A DNA stretch of 64,000 nt, taken from assembly GCA_016722945.1 (NCBI GenBank), contig JAEQMT010000023.1:62001-126000 (forward strand), read 5' to 3'. Made by a program: the position numbers and the translations under genes. The DNA is from Desulfofustis sp. PB-SRB1. Lineage in GTDB: Bacteria > Desulfobacterota > Desulfobulbia > Desulfobulbales > Desulfocapsaceae. The notes below the pieces were generated by a model that saw only the letters and a list, made by a program, of their open reading frames with translations, made no database searches and was not told the origin of the DNA. Positions 9,101 through 15,628 of the stretch are shown here, in pieces (position 1 is the stretch's first letter; each line of letters begins with the position of its first letter).

Positions 9101-9782
9101 CTGCTACGGTTTGAGCGAACTCGACTACCGCCGCGCCCGGATGGCCGGGGTCAACTTCATCCGTTTTGCAGTCGATGAGCGCCCGCCCCACATCGATACC
9201 GATTCAGCGCAGCTTTCGGTGCGGGTCTATGATCCGTCCATCAGGCGGGAGGTGGAACTGCGTCCTGATATTCTCGTGCTTTCCACCGGCATGGCGGTCA
9301 ATGAGGTGGATGATCTGGCCACCATGCTGCGGGTGCCGCGCAACGATAACGGCTTTTTCATCGAGGCCCACGCCAAGTTGCGGCCGGTGGATCTGCCCAG
9401 TGAAGGCATCTTTCTGGCCGGCACCGCCCATGGCCCGAAAAATGTCACCGAAACCATCGCTCAGGCCCAGGCCGCGGTGGGCAGGGCGGCCACCATCCTG
9501 GCCAACAAGAAGCTCAAGCTCTCCGGGGTCTTTTCGGTGGTGGATCCGGCCAACTGCGCGGTCTGTCTCACCTGTGTCCGGGCCTGTCCCTACGGGGTGC
9601 CGGTGATCAATCAGGAGCACACCGCCTATATAAACCCGGCCCTGTGCCAGGGATGTGGGATCTGCGTAGCTGAATGTCCGGCCAAGACCATCTCCCTGGG
9701 CCGCTTCAACGATAAAAATATCGGCGCAAAACTTGCGTCATATCAAGATCGACAACCCGTCAAGGAGGTCTTAGATGGCTGA
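6138..9782 (+). CDS. hdrA: giant HdrA-like flavin and polyferredoxin subunit
   Basis: 1214 residues, about twice the length of a methanogen HdrA. A first FAD-binding half starts with the dinucleotide fold at Gly19-Gly24 and the HdrA-type Cys pair in NDCSMCIV. Several 4Fe-4S motifs follow (CTGCGLC, CASCGLC, CTGCGAC, CIRCGLC, CQVCGAC). After a VCHCGSN motif near residue 655 comes a second HdrA module with its own GGGVAGM fold near residue 795, and the protein ends in a two-cluster ferredoxin (CAVCLTC, CQGCGIC). HdrA flavin is the site of electron bifurcation in characterised complexes. The tandem layout suggests two flavin centres. It overlaps mvhD by eight bases. Confidence 0.9.
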   Translation: MTVHPDKVFAPTGAVLIIGGGISGMQSALDLAGSGFKVYLVEQSPAIGGKMAQLDKTFPTNDCSMCIVSPKLVEVGRHRNIELLTYTDVLGVDGEAGAFTARIKRKARYVDVDACTGCGLCELVCPVTCASWFPESWQDGATPKLRARDKHIIRAKAPIEPTTCASWTFTVDAEKCASCGLCYRACLQGAVSWHKKEPAVIDQNRCTGCGACFAVCPEKFSAVTVTAGEDLDKSLGAALYARSRTIIKQRGESGRKDCIRCGLCTLMCTKVMGIGALTMVEEGIEAGRDICQVCGACASLCPVGFLDIAELTTKTVRPLLDEFNEGLNRKKPVNILYPQAVPRVPVIDEASCVHLNTGFCGTCRTVCGVGAIDYRQQEKEECIEIGSVIFSPGIEVFNPRLRGEFGYGIHQNVVTSIEFERLLSASGPTSGVVRRPGDNRHPKKIAWIQCVGSRDSSRGRDYCSSVCCMYAAKEAYIAREHDAAIEPTIFFIDMRAHGKNFDAYIDRAVDHQIRFVRAMISRVYEDPVSGDLELRYIDEQGGRQIERFDMVVLSVGIQVPEHTKQLAATLGIELDRFGFAKTNGFTPLAASRPGIFVSGAINGPKDIPETVSEASGAALAASAHLATARGTLLSEEILPQEKILEPDEALRIGVFVCHCGSNISSVVDVAEVTEYARTLPHVVYADHPLYTCSQDSQETMKELIEEHNLNRVVVAACSPSTHEPLFMSTLRQAGMNQYFFDMANIRDQCSWVHPQEPEEATAKAKRLMRMAVANAVEAEPLTELEFGVDDNLLVIGGGVAGMNAALEAVKQGFGVYLVEEREQLGGQTRKLKKSWDGQDFAPYLNALVEEIEAHDKIRVLTHSVVVEQSGFVGSFESEIMTPSGGGRRIKHGATLVATGAHEYRPGLYGLDSRDEVMTQTDFETAMVENPERSASWHHIVMVQCVGSRCEEHLSYCSRICCNQAVKNSLRMRELNPGTRIDVLYRDMRCYGLSELDYRRARMAGVNFIRFAVDERPPHIDTDSAQLSVRVYDPSIRREVELRPDILVLSTGMAVNEVDDLATMLRVPRNDNGFFIEAHAKLRPVDLPSEGIFLAGTAHGPKNVTETIAQAQAAVGRAATILANKKLKLSGVFSVVDPANCAVCLTCVRACPYGVPVINQEHTAYINPALCQGCGICVAECPAKTISLGRFNDKNIGAKLASYQDRQPVKEVLDG

Positions 9783-10221
9783 GTTCGCCCCCCAGATCAT
9801 CGTCTTTGCCTGCCGCCACTGAGCCTATACGGCCGCCGACCTGGCAGGTTCGGAAAGACGCTCCTATCCATCAACCACAAGCATCGTCATGCTGCCCTGC
9901 ACCGGCCGGATCGATGAATCGCTGCTGCTTAAATCGTTTGAGAACGGCGCCGACGGGGTTATGGTCGTTGGCTGCCTGGAGGGAGACTGCCACTACGTCA
10001 ACGGCAATATCCGCGCCCGTGCCCGGGTGCAGCGGGTCTATGAGATTCTCGGGCAGATCGCCATTGGCCCGGAGCGGGTGCGCATGTATAATCTCAGCGC
10101 CGGTGAAGGGGCTAAATTTGCCGCCTTTACCACTGAATTTTACCAGAAAATAAAGGAGCTTGGGCCCAGCCCGATCACCATTGCCCGGCAAAGCAAGCCG
10201 CGGGAGGTACCCGTTTCATGA
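9775..10221 (+). CDS. mvhD: MvhD/FlpD-like hydrogenase delta subunit, selenoprotein (Sec16)
   Basis: 148 residues, read through an in-frame TGA at 9820-9822 as selenocysteine 16. The start is the ATG at 9775 inside the end of hdrA, with AAGGAGG at 9761-9767. The N-terminus reads IIVFACRH-U-AYTAADLAG, so Sec occupies the position of the second Cys of the CxxC seen in MvhD homologs (CNWC). Downstream residues match the family: MLPCTGRID, GADGVMVVGCLEGDCHYVNGN. MvhD carries a 2Fe-2S cluster and passes electrons between a donor enzyme and HdrA. A hairpin with a GGC loop lies 13 bases after the TGA. A conventional gene caller would split or truncate this gene at 9889. Confidence 0.92.
9836..9853 (+). 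promoter_or_regulatory. bacterial SECIS-like hairpin of mvhD
   Basis: CCGACCT (9836-9842) pairs with AGG plus TCGG (9846-9848, 9850-9853) around a GGC loop, leaving one bulged T at 9849. It begins 13 bases after the TGA. Bacterial SECIS elements (for example E. coli fdhF) sit about 11 bases after UGA, have a short stem, a bulged U and a G-rich loop; the fit is good but the bulge is on the 3' side here. Confidence 0.7.
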
Positions 10222-10883
10222 TTACCGGAACGCCCAAACCAATCGATGAAGTCCTCAGCATGATTGAAGCGTATAACAAGATTATCGTGGCCGGCTGCTA
10301 CGGCTGTGTCACCGTGTGCCGGGTCGGCGGTGACAAGGAGGTGCAGGTTCTCTCATCCACCTTGCGGCTGGCCAGGGAGGCCGCCGGGCGTCCCGTCGAG
10401 ATTAAAGAGGTGTGTCTGGAGCGCCAGTGCGACCCCGAATATCTTGAGCCCATGCGCCCCTACATCGAGGATTATCAGGCGGTAGTGTCCATCGCCTGTG
10501 GCGCCGGCATCCAGTTCATGGCGGAAAAATTCGCCAAGACCCCGCTTTTACCCGGCATCAACACCGGGTTCTTAGGGGTCACCGAGCGGCAGGGGGAGTG
10601 GGCTGAGCGGTGCCAGGGCTGTGGTGACTGCGTGCTCCATCTGACCGGCGGCATCTGTCCGGTAACCCGCTGCGCCAAATCCATCTTTCATGGCCCATGC
10701 GGCGGTTCGGTGGGGGGAATCTGTGAAGTTGACAAAGAGATAAAATGCGGCTGGCAGATGATTATTGATCGGCTCAAGTCCCTTGATCAGATGGATAATT
10801 ACGGCAAGCTCAAGCCGTACAAGGGCTGGGATGCATCACGCGATGGCGGGCCGCGCCGTATTATCCGGGAGGATATGAAATAA
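10218..10883 (+). CDS. metV: MetV-like methylenetetrahydrofolate reductase C-terminal-domain protein
   Basis: 221 residues, Cys-rich: GCYGCVTVC near the start, a CxxxxC pair (VCLERQC), and a cluster-binding region ERCQGCGDCVLHLTGGICPVTRCAKS followed by GPCGG. This is the MetV pattern, the iron-sulfur/zinc partner of MetF in acetogens. It overlaps mvhD by four bases and its stop TAA shares a base with the ATG of metF, so mvhD-metV-metF are tightly coupled. It likely links MetF to the MvhD-Hdr electron path. Confidence 0.85.
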   Translation: MITGTPKPIDEVLSMIEAYNKIIVAGCYGCVTVCRVGGDKEVQVLSSTLRLAREAAGRPVEIKEVCLERQCDPEYLEPMRPYIEDYQAVVSIACGAGIQFMAEKFAKTPLLPGINTGFLGVTERQGEWAERCQGCGDCVLHLTGGICPVTRCAKSIFHGPCGGSVGGICEVDKEIKCGWQMIIDRLKSLDQMDNYGKLKPYKGWDASRDGGPRRIIREDMK

Positions 10884-11824
10884 TGAAATCAGGCAGCAAT
10901 CTGGAGCGGGTCATGGCCGCCGGTCACTTTGCGGTGACCGCTGAATGCGGACCGCCGCGCGGAGCCGACCCCGATCATGTCATCAAGAAGGCCGAACTGG
11001 TCAAGGGTAATGTCGATGCCTGCAACGTCACCGACAATCAGACCTCGGTGGTACGGATGAGTTCCATCGCCGGCTGCATGCTGGTCAAGCAAAGCGGTAT
11101 CGAGCCGTTGCTGCAGATGGTGGTGCGCGACCGCAACCGTATCGCTTTGCAGTCTGATCTGCTGGGCGCCTCAGCCCTGGGGGTGCGCAATCTGCTCTGT
11201 CTCTCCGGTGATCATCAGAAATTCGGCGACGATCCGCAGGCTAAAAACGTCTTTGACATCGACTCCATCCAGCTCATTCATCTGGTCAAGACCATGCGTG
11301 ACGAGGGCGTCTTTCCCTCCGGCGACAAGCTTGACGGCGCCCCCAAATTTCTTATCGGCTGTGCCGTCAACCCCTTTGCCGATCCTTATGAAATAAGGGT
11401 GCCGCGGTTTAAGCTGAAGGTGGATGCGGGAGCTGATTTTGTCCAGACCCAGTGCATTTACAATATGGATGTCTTCAAAAAGTATATGGAAGATGTCAAG
11501 CGGCAGGGGCTGCATGAGCGCTGTAAGATTCTGGCCGGAGTAACCCCGCTTAAATCGGCGGGTATGGGGAAATTTATGAACCGGATGGTGGCCGGTATCG
11601 ATATTCCGGACTCCTTTATCAAGCGCATTGCCGATGAGCCCAAGGAGAAGCAGGCCGCCAAAGGGATCGAGATGTGCATCGAACAGATCCACGAACTCAA
11701 AGAGATGGAGGGTATTGCCGGCGTCCATGTGATGGCGATTGAATGGGAAGAAAAGCTCAACGAGATTATCGGCGGCGCCGGGTTGCTGCCCCGGCCCGTC
11801 GTTGAGCATGAAACGGTTCATTAA
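10883..11824 (+). CDS. metF: methylenetetrahydrofolate reductase (MetF)
   Basis: 313 residues of the MTHFR TIM barrel. Key residues are present: Glu21 in TAECGPP and Asp110 in LSGDHQKFGDDP, corresponding to the catalytic or flavin-contacting acids of E. coli MetF. It interconverts methylene- and methyl-tetrahydrofolate, a step of the methyl branch of the Wood-Ljungdahl pathway. The neighbouring metV, mvhD and hdrABC imply an Hdr-linked complex like that of Moorella. It is one of two MetF homologs in this operon; this one keeps the canonical active site. Confidence 0.9.
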   Translation: MKSGSNLERVMAAGHFAVTAECGPPRGADPDHVIKKAELVKGNVDACNVTDNQTSVVRMSSIAGCMLVKQSGIEPLLQMVVRDRNRIALQSDLLGASALGVRNLLCLSGDHQKFGDDPQAKNVFDIDSIQLIHLVKTMRDEGVFPSGDKLDGAPKFLIGCAVNPFADPYEIRVPRFKLKVDAGADFVQTQCIYNMDVFKKYMEDVKRQGLHERCKILAGVTPLKSAGMGKFMNRMVAGIDIPDSFIKRIADEPKEKQAAKGIEMCIEQIHELKEMEGIAGVHVMAIEWEEKLNEIIGGAGLLPRPVVEHETVH

Positions 11825-11849
11825 CAGCAATAAACAGGGGAGCAGAACA

Positions 11850-12236
11850 ATGGCCGATAAAAAATCTATTTTGTTGATCGATGACGACCCCGATTTTGTC
11901 GAAGCGGTAAAGGTCATCCTGGAAAGCGGCGGCTACGATGTACGGGTGGCCTATGATGGGAAAGAGGGGGTGGAGGCGGTTGCCGCACAGCGCCCTGATC
12001 TGATTGTGCTCGATGTGATGATGCCGGTAATGAACGGCCACGAGGCGTGCGCGGCGCTCAAGGATGATGAGACAACCAGCGATATTCCCATTATCTTGTT
12101 GACCGCGGTGGCCGACCGGGTTGCTACTTCAACCTACACCCACCGCGATATGCTGGAGAGTGAGGCGGAGGATTACATGCCCAAGCCGGTGGAGCCGTCG
12201 GAGTTGCTGGAGCGTGTGAAGAGCTGGTTGAGCTAG
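11850..12236 (+). CDS. single-domain response regulator (CheY-like receiver)
   Basis: 128 residues consisting only of a receiver domain: acidic pocket Asp11-Asp13 (LLIDDDPDF), phosphoacceptor Asp55 in VLDVMMPVMNG, Thr in LLTAVAD and Lys in YMPKPVEP. The ATG at 11850, preceded by CAGGGG, is chosen over upstream in-frame starts that lie inside metF. With no output domain it probably relays phosphate between the PAS kinase at 3166 and the hybrid at 12298, or binds a target protein. It follows metF by 25 bases. Confidence 0.85.
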   Translation: MADKKSILLIDDDPDFVEAVKVILESGGYDVRVAYDGKEGVEAVAAQRPDLIVLDVMMPVMNGHEACAALKDDETTSDIPIILLTAVADRVATSTYTHRDMLESEAEDYMPKPVEPSELLERVKSWLS

Positions 12237-12297
12237 CGTGAGCCGGGATAGACCAGCCGATAGATCCGCGGATGAAACAGAGGTGAGCGAGCAGATC

Positions 12298-13764
12298 ATG
12301 GAAAAGGCACGCATCCTTATCATTGATGATGAGCGGGTCATCCGTGAGGGGGTGGCGCGGGCGCTGCGGGAACAGGCTGAGTATGTCGACAAAGCCGACA
12401 GCGGCGAAGCGGGAATTGAGCTGCTTGGTAAGCAGGAGTTTGATATCGTCCTGCTTGACCTGATGATGCCGGGGATCGACGGCTTTGGCGTACTGGCCTG
12501 GGTCAAGCAGCATCAACCGCGTCTCAAGGTGATTGTCATTACCGGGTTTGCCACCGTGTCAAAGGCGGTAACCGCCATGAAAGAGGGCGCCTTTGATTTT
12601 GTCGGCAAGCCCTTTACCCCCGACTATATCCGCGTAGTCGTTGACCGGGCCATCGAACAGATCAGTCTGGAACGGGAAACCGCTCAGTTGCGCGAAGAGA
12701 GGCTGCTGAGCATGCGCGCGATTCAAAAAGAGCAGAGCCTGCTGAAGACCGTTTTTGGCTGTATGGTCGAAGCGGTGCTGATTACCGACCCCGATTCAGT
12801 GGTGGTGCATCATAACCCGGCCGCCATCAAGATCCTCGAGATCCAGACCGACCCGGTGATCGGCAAACCGCTGTCCGCCTCGATCAGTGATCCCGAAGCA
12901 CTGGCGATGGTTACCGAGGCGATCGACAAGTCGCTGGTGGTGAACCGTGAATTTCCCCCTGGCACCATTTCCCGCCGGTACCTGCACGCCCACTGCGCCC
13001 CGGTAACCTCATCGACGGGTAAGGTGCTTGGTTCGGTGACGACCTTTGAGGATATCTCCACCAGTAAGCAGATCGATCGGATGAAGTCTGATTTCGTGGC
13101 CATGGTCGCCCATGAGTTGAAATCACCTTTGGCCTCCATTGAACAGATGATCTATGCGGTGAAAACCAATTGCAACGCGCAACCGGCTGCGAGCTGTCAT
13201 GGCCTGCATGAGCGAATGACGGTGCGCACCCGCGATCTGTTGCGACTTATTGAAAATCTGCTCAATCTCGCCAAGTTGGAAAGCGGCACGGTGGTGTTTA
13301 ATCTGGAGCGCACCAGTGGCCCCGATTTACTGGCAGATATCGTAGAAGTAGCGATGCCGCAGGCCAGCGCGAGGAATATCTCTGTCAGGATTGAACCATC
13401 GACCGCACCATGGTGGTTTAATGTGGATTACGATCATATGCGCACGGCCATCATGAATATCGTTTCCAACGCCATAAAATATACCCCTGATGGTGGTCAG
13501 GTCGATATTTCAACATCCCTTGCCGGCGGTTTTGTCAATATCTCCTGCAAGGATTCAGGTATCGGTATTCCGAAAAACCACCTTCCCCATATTTTTGATC
13601 GGTTTTATCGGGTCAAGGATAAAACCACCCGTCATATCACTGGCTCGGGGCTCGGCCTCTCTCTGGTTAAGCAGGTGGTCGAGGCCCATCAGGGCTACAT
13701 CGATGTACACTCCGATCCGACCCATGGAACAACCTTTATTCTCAGCTTTCCATTGGCCACCTGA
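12298..13764 (+). CDS. receiver-PAS-histidine kinase hybrid
   Basis: 488 residues from the ATG at 12298 (an in-frame GTG at 12238 would add 20 residues that lack domain character). Order: receiver domain (about 3-120, phosphoacceptor Asp54 in LLDLMMPGIDG), a connecting helix, a PAS domain (about 145-255), HisKA with His272 in VAHELKSPLAS, and HATPase_c with SNAIKYTPDGG, KDSGIGIP and GSGLGLSL. An N-terminal receiver in front of PAS-kinase marks a kinase that takes input from another kinase. It is last in the met/hdr run and is followed by a repeat-rich gap. Confidence 0.85.
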   Translation: MEKARILIIDDERVIREGVARALREQAEYVDKADSGEAGIELLGKQEFDIVLLDLMMPGIDGFGVLAWVKQHQPRLKVIVITGFATVSKAVTAMKEGAFDFVGKPFTPDYIRVVVDRAIEQISLERETAQLREERLLSMRAIQKEQSLLKTVFGCMVEAVLITDPDSVVVHHNPAAIKILEIQTDPVIGKPLSASISDPEALAMVTEAIDKSLVVNREFPPGTISRRYLHAHCAPVTSSTGKVLGSVTTFEDISTSKQIDRMKSDFVAMVAHELKSPLASIEQMIYAVKTNCNAQPAASCHGLHERMTVRTRDLLRLIENLLNLAKLESGTVVFNLERTSGPDLLADIVEVAMPQASARNISVRIEPSTAPWWFNVDYDHMRTAIMNIVSNAIKYTPDGGQVDISTSLAGGFVNISCKDSGIGIPKNHLPHIFDRFYRVKDKTTRHITGSGLGLSLVKQVVEAHQGYIDVHSDPTHGTTFILSFPLAT

Positions 13765-13864
13765 TTTTTGCCGATTTCGTATCGATAGGGGGTGATACCT
13801 ACGGGTTAGCCCGGGAAAAGAGAAAACAATGCACGCGGAGATGATTTGCCAAGAAAACAGATCT

Positions 13865-13970
13865 ACCAGTGCTGGTGGACGTTATGACCTCACAGGCAGA
13901 GCGGTAAGGTTCAGAAGTCAAAACGATTATTTGAGCCGTAACATTATGTTTTTTACGTTGCCACCACATG
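13865..13970 (+). repeat. dispersed repeat family A, copy 1
   Basis: Core shared with copies at 14104 and 42113: a TGACCTC(A/G)CAG motif on the left, AAGTCAAAA on the right, and outer arms of the GGTGG/CCACC type, giving nested inverted repeats that could fold into a long hairpin. This copy reads GCTGGTGGACGTTATGACCT at its left arm and GTTGCCACCACATG at its right. Confidence 0.65.
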
Positions 13971-14103
13971 CCGCCATATTGACAAAACAAGGGGGTAACG
14001 TTAGTAATTATCCGAATTAGTGACCATTTTTAACGGGTCTATTGGTTTTGATGAAGCCGTAAAAAGTTAAACTACACGCTGAGATGGCTAAGTAATAAGT
14101 ATA

Positions 14104-14207
14104 CCAGGAGTGTTGGTCGTTTTGACCTCACAGTCGCAGATGAGGCACGTCGAGAAGTCAAAATGATCCCTTGAGACCGTAGAGCGAAGTTTTTAGGACA
14201 CCACCAC
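14104..14207 (+). repeat. dispersed repeat family A, copy 2
   Basis: Left arm GTGTTGGTCGTTTTGACCTC, right arm GAGAAGTCAAAATGA, end ACACCACCAC. TTTTGAC and GTCAAAA form the inner inverted repeat. It sits just upstream of the cNMP/PilZ gene, so it could also lie in its 5' leader. Confidence 0.7.
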
Positions 14208-14252
14208 TTTTAGAACCAATTTAGAACTAAATCGAGAAATCAGGGTCATTGG

Positions 14253-15224
14253 ATGGAATCAAACAAGGACTTCGATACAAGGCAGGTTGTTCAATGCATC
14301 GGTATTCTCGCCGGTTTAGGCCGCTTTAAAGAGGCGGAGGTATTGCGAGACGCTATCCTTCAACTCCATCCGGGTTCTGTTCAGATATCCATTGATACTG
14401 AGAAAATCATTGAAGATCAGAAGACTAAACAACTAAACCCTGTTCATCTGAAGACATGGGCAAAGCTCTATAATGGTTTAAATAGCGAAGAACGCAATGG
14501 CCTGTTTTACAGTCTGAAATCGGCAAAAATACCTAAAGGAAAAGTACTGCTCATGAGGGGGCGGCCGAACAACCGACTGTTCTTCATAGAGAATGGTACC
14601 GTCCTGGTTTTTTATCGTAAAACCGGTGACAATATACCGATCATTGAATTAAAGCGTGGCGATATTCTTGGTGAGGACACGTTTTTCGAGAGTTCCCATT
14701 CCACGTTTTCGGCAACTACCACTTCCGAGGTTCATCTGCGCCATCTAAACCGCATTGACATGCAGCAATGGAAGCAGACCCTGCCGATGCTTGAAAATAA
14801 GCTGGTTCGCTATTGCGGCGAACACGGAAAGATCGAGGCAGCTTTGCACAAAAAGAAACTTGACCGCCGTGCCTATGCCCGCTATCAGGCGGCAGGTACG
14901 GTGGTTGGCCACGTGCTTGATGCAAGCGGCAACTATACCGCCAATTATTTTCGAGGGGAACTGCTCGATATTTCACGATCCGGCCTGAGTGTGCTGGTCA
15001 GGGCCCCAAGAAAAGAGCATGTCCTTTCTTTTGTAGACAAGAATATAGAGGTCAATATCGGTTTTGAAGGTCACGGGCTGGCTTCGTATCAGGGGAACGG
15101 TACGGTGGTGCGGGTAAAATACCGAATGTTCACCGACTATCAGGTCTTTATCAAGTTTCATGAGGTAATCGATGCCACCCGCTTCCGAGCCTTTCATTTT
15201 GACTGGAACTCCAGGGAACAATGA
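14253..15224 (+). CDS. cyclic-nucleotide-binding-fold and PilZ domain protein
   Basis: 323 residues. A helical N-terminal segment (about 1-85) is followed by a cNMP-binding/Crp-like beta barrel (about 90-200: KVLLMRGRPNNRLFFIENGTV, ELKRGDILGEDTFF) and a PilZ domain (about 205-320) with the c-di-GMP signature spread as DRRAYARYQ and LLDISRSGLSVLV. The DxSxxG motif is intact. It lacks a DNA-binding domain, so it likely acts as a signalling adaptor. It aligns along its whole length with the C-terminal third of the 1139-residue protein at 43144, making the two paralogs. Confidence 0.8.
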   Translation: MESNKDFDTRQVVQCIGILAGLGRFKEAEVLRDAILQLHPGSVQISIDTEKIIEDQKTKQLNPVHLKTWAKLYNGLNSEERNGLFYSLKSAKIPKGKVLLMRGRPNNRLFFIENGTVLVFYRKTGDNIPIIELKRGDILGEDTFFESSHSTFSATTTSEVHLRHLNRIDMQQWKQTLPMLENKLVRYCGEHGKIEAALHKKKLDRRAYARYQAAGTVVGHVLDASGNYTANYFRGELLDISRSGLSVLVRAPRKEHVLSFVDKNIEVNIGFEGHGLASYQGNGTVVRVKYRMFTDYQVFIKFHEVIDATRFRAFHFDWNSREQ

Positions 15225-15628
15225 GGCTGATTGTGCCGATTTAGACGGCAGGTGCGGAGCCACGCGGTGTGCCGGCGCTACAAGCAGTCGGGTATAACGC
15301 TTCTGTGCAACTATCCCCCGCCTTTGATTTTTCCCCACGCATCCAGATAGCGGACAGAGTATGTTACTTTGTACTGTAAGTATAGTGGAATATATAAAAA
15401 CCTAGTATTTGCTTGCTGACGTCATTCCCGCCCTCGATAACAACACTCAAGGGCATGCTACAGCGGGAATCCAGTAATTTCATTTGATAATGGATTTCGG
15501 TTCAACTCCACAATGACCGTAATTGGGTGTTTAAGGCGCCATCTTTATAGGCCGGACAAGAAACTTGAACAACAGGTGTCGCCGATTTAGCGAATTTATT
15601 GATATGATCTCGTTTACCTACATAGATA
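15225..15628. other. 404-base gap without a gene
   Basis: Contains one copy of repeat family C (15396-15532) and the upstream region of aspartate kinase. No further gene was seen. Confidence 0.6.
15396..15532 (-). repeat. dispersed repeat family C, copy 1 (inverted relative to copy at 56620)
   Basis: Reverse complement matches 56620-56730 over both flanks: CCAATTACGGTCATTGTGGA, GTTGAACCGAAATC, TTTACTGGATTCCCGC versus ATTACTGGATTCCCGC, and GGGAATGACGT with AGCAAGCAAAT. The central hairpin is longer here: ATTCCCGC and GCGGGAAT arms enclose an inner CCCT/AGGG stem, whereas the other copy has a four-base loop. Confidence 0.75.

Larger units (their letters stand above)
13765..14252. other. 488-base gap without a gene, holding two repeat-A copies
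   Basis: No convincing reading frame. The stretch is more A/T-rich than its neighbours and contains two copies of a nested inverted repeat (13865-13970 and 14104-14207) in the same orientation, the second ending about 45 bases before the next gene. Confidence 0.7.

Noticed and set aside
9820-9822. TGA in mvhD as a frameshift or pseudogene
   Set aside because: The frame is intact on both sides, the codon falls in a Cys column, and a SECIS-like hairpin follows at the right distance.
13865-14207. Repeats as a CRISPR array
   Set aside because: Only two copies, about 100 bases each, with a 130-base gap and internal palindromes; no cas genes.
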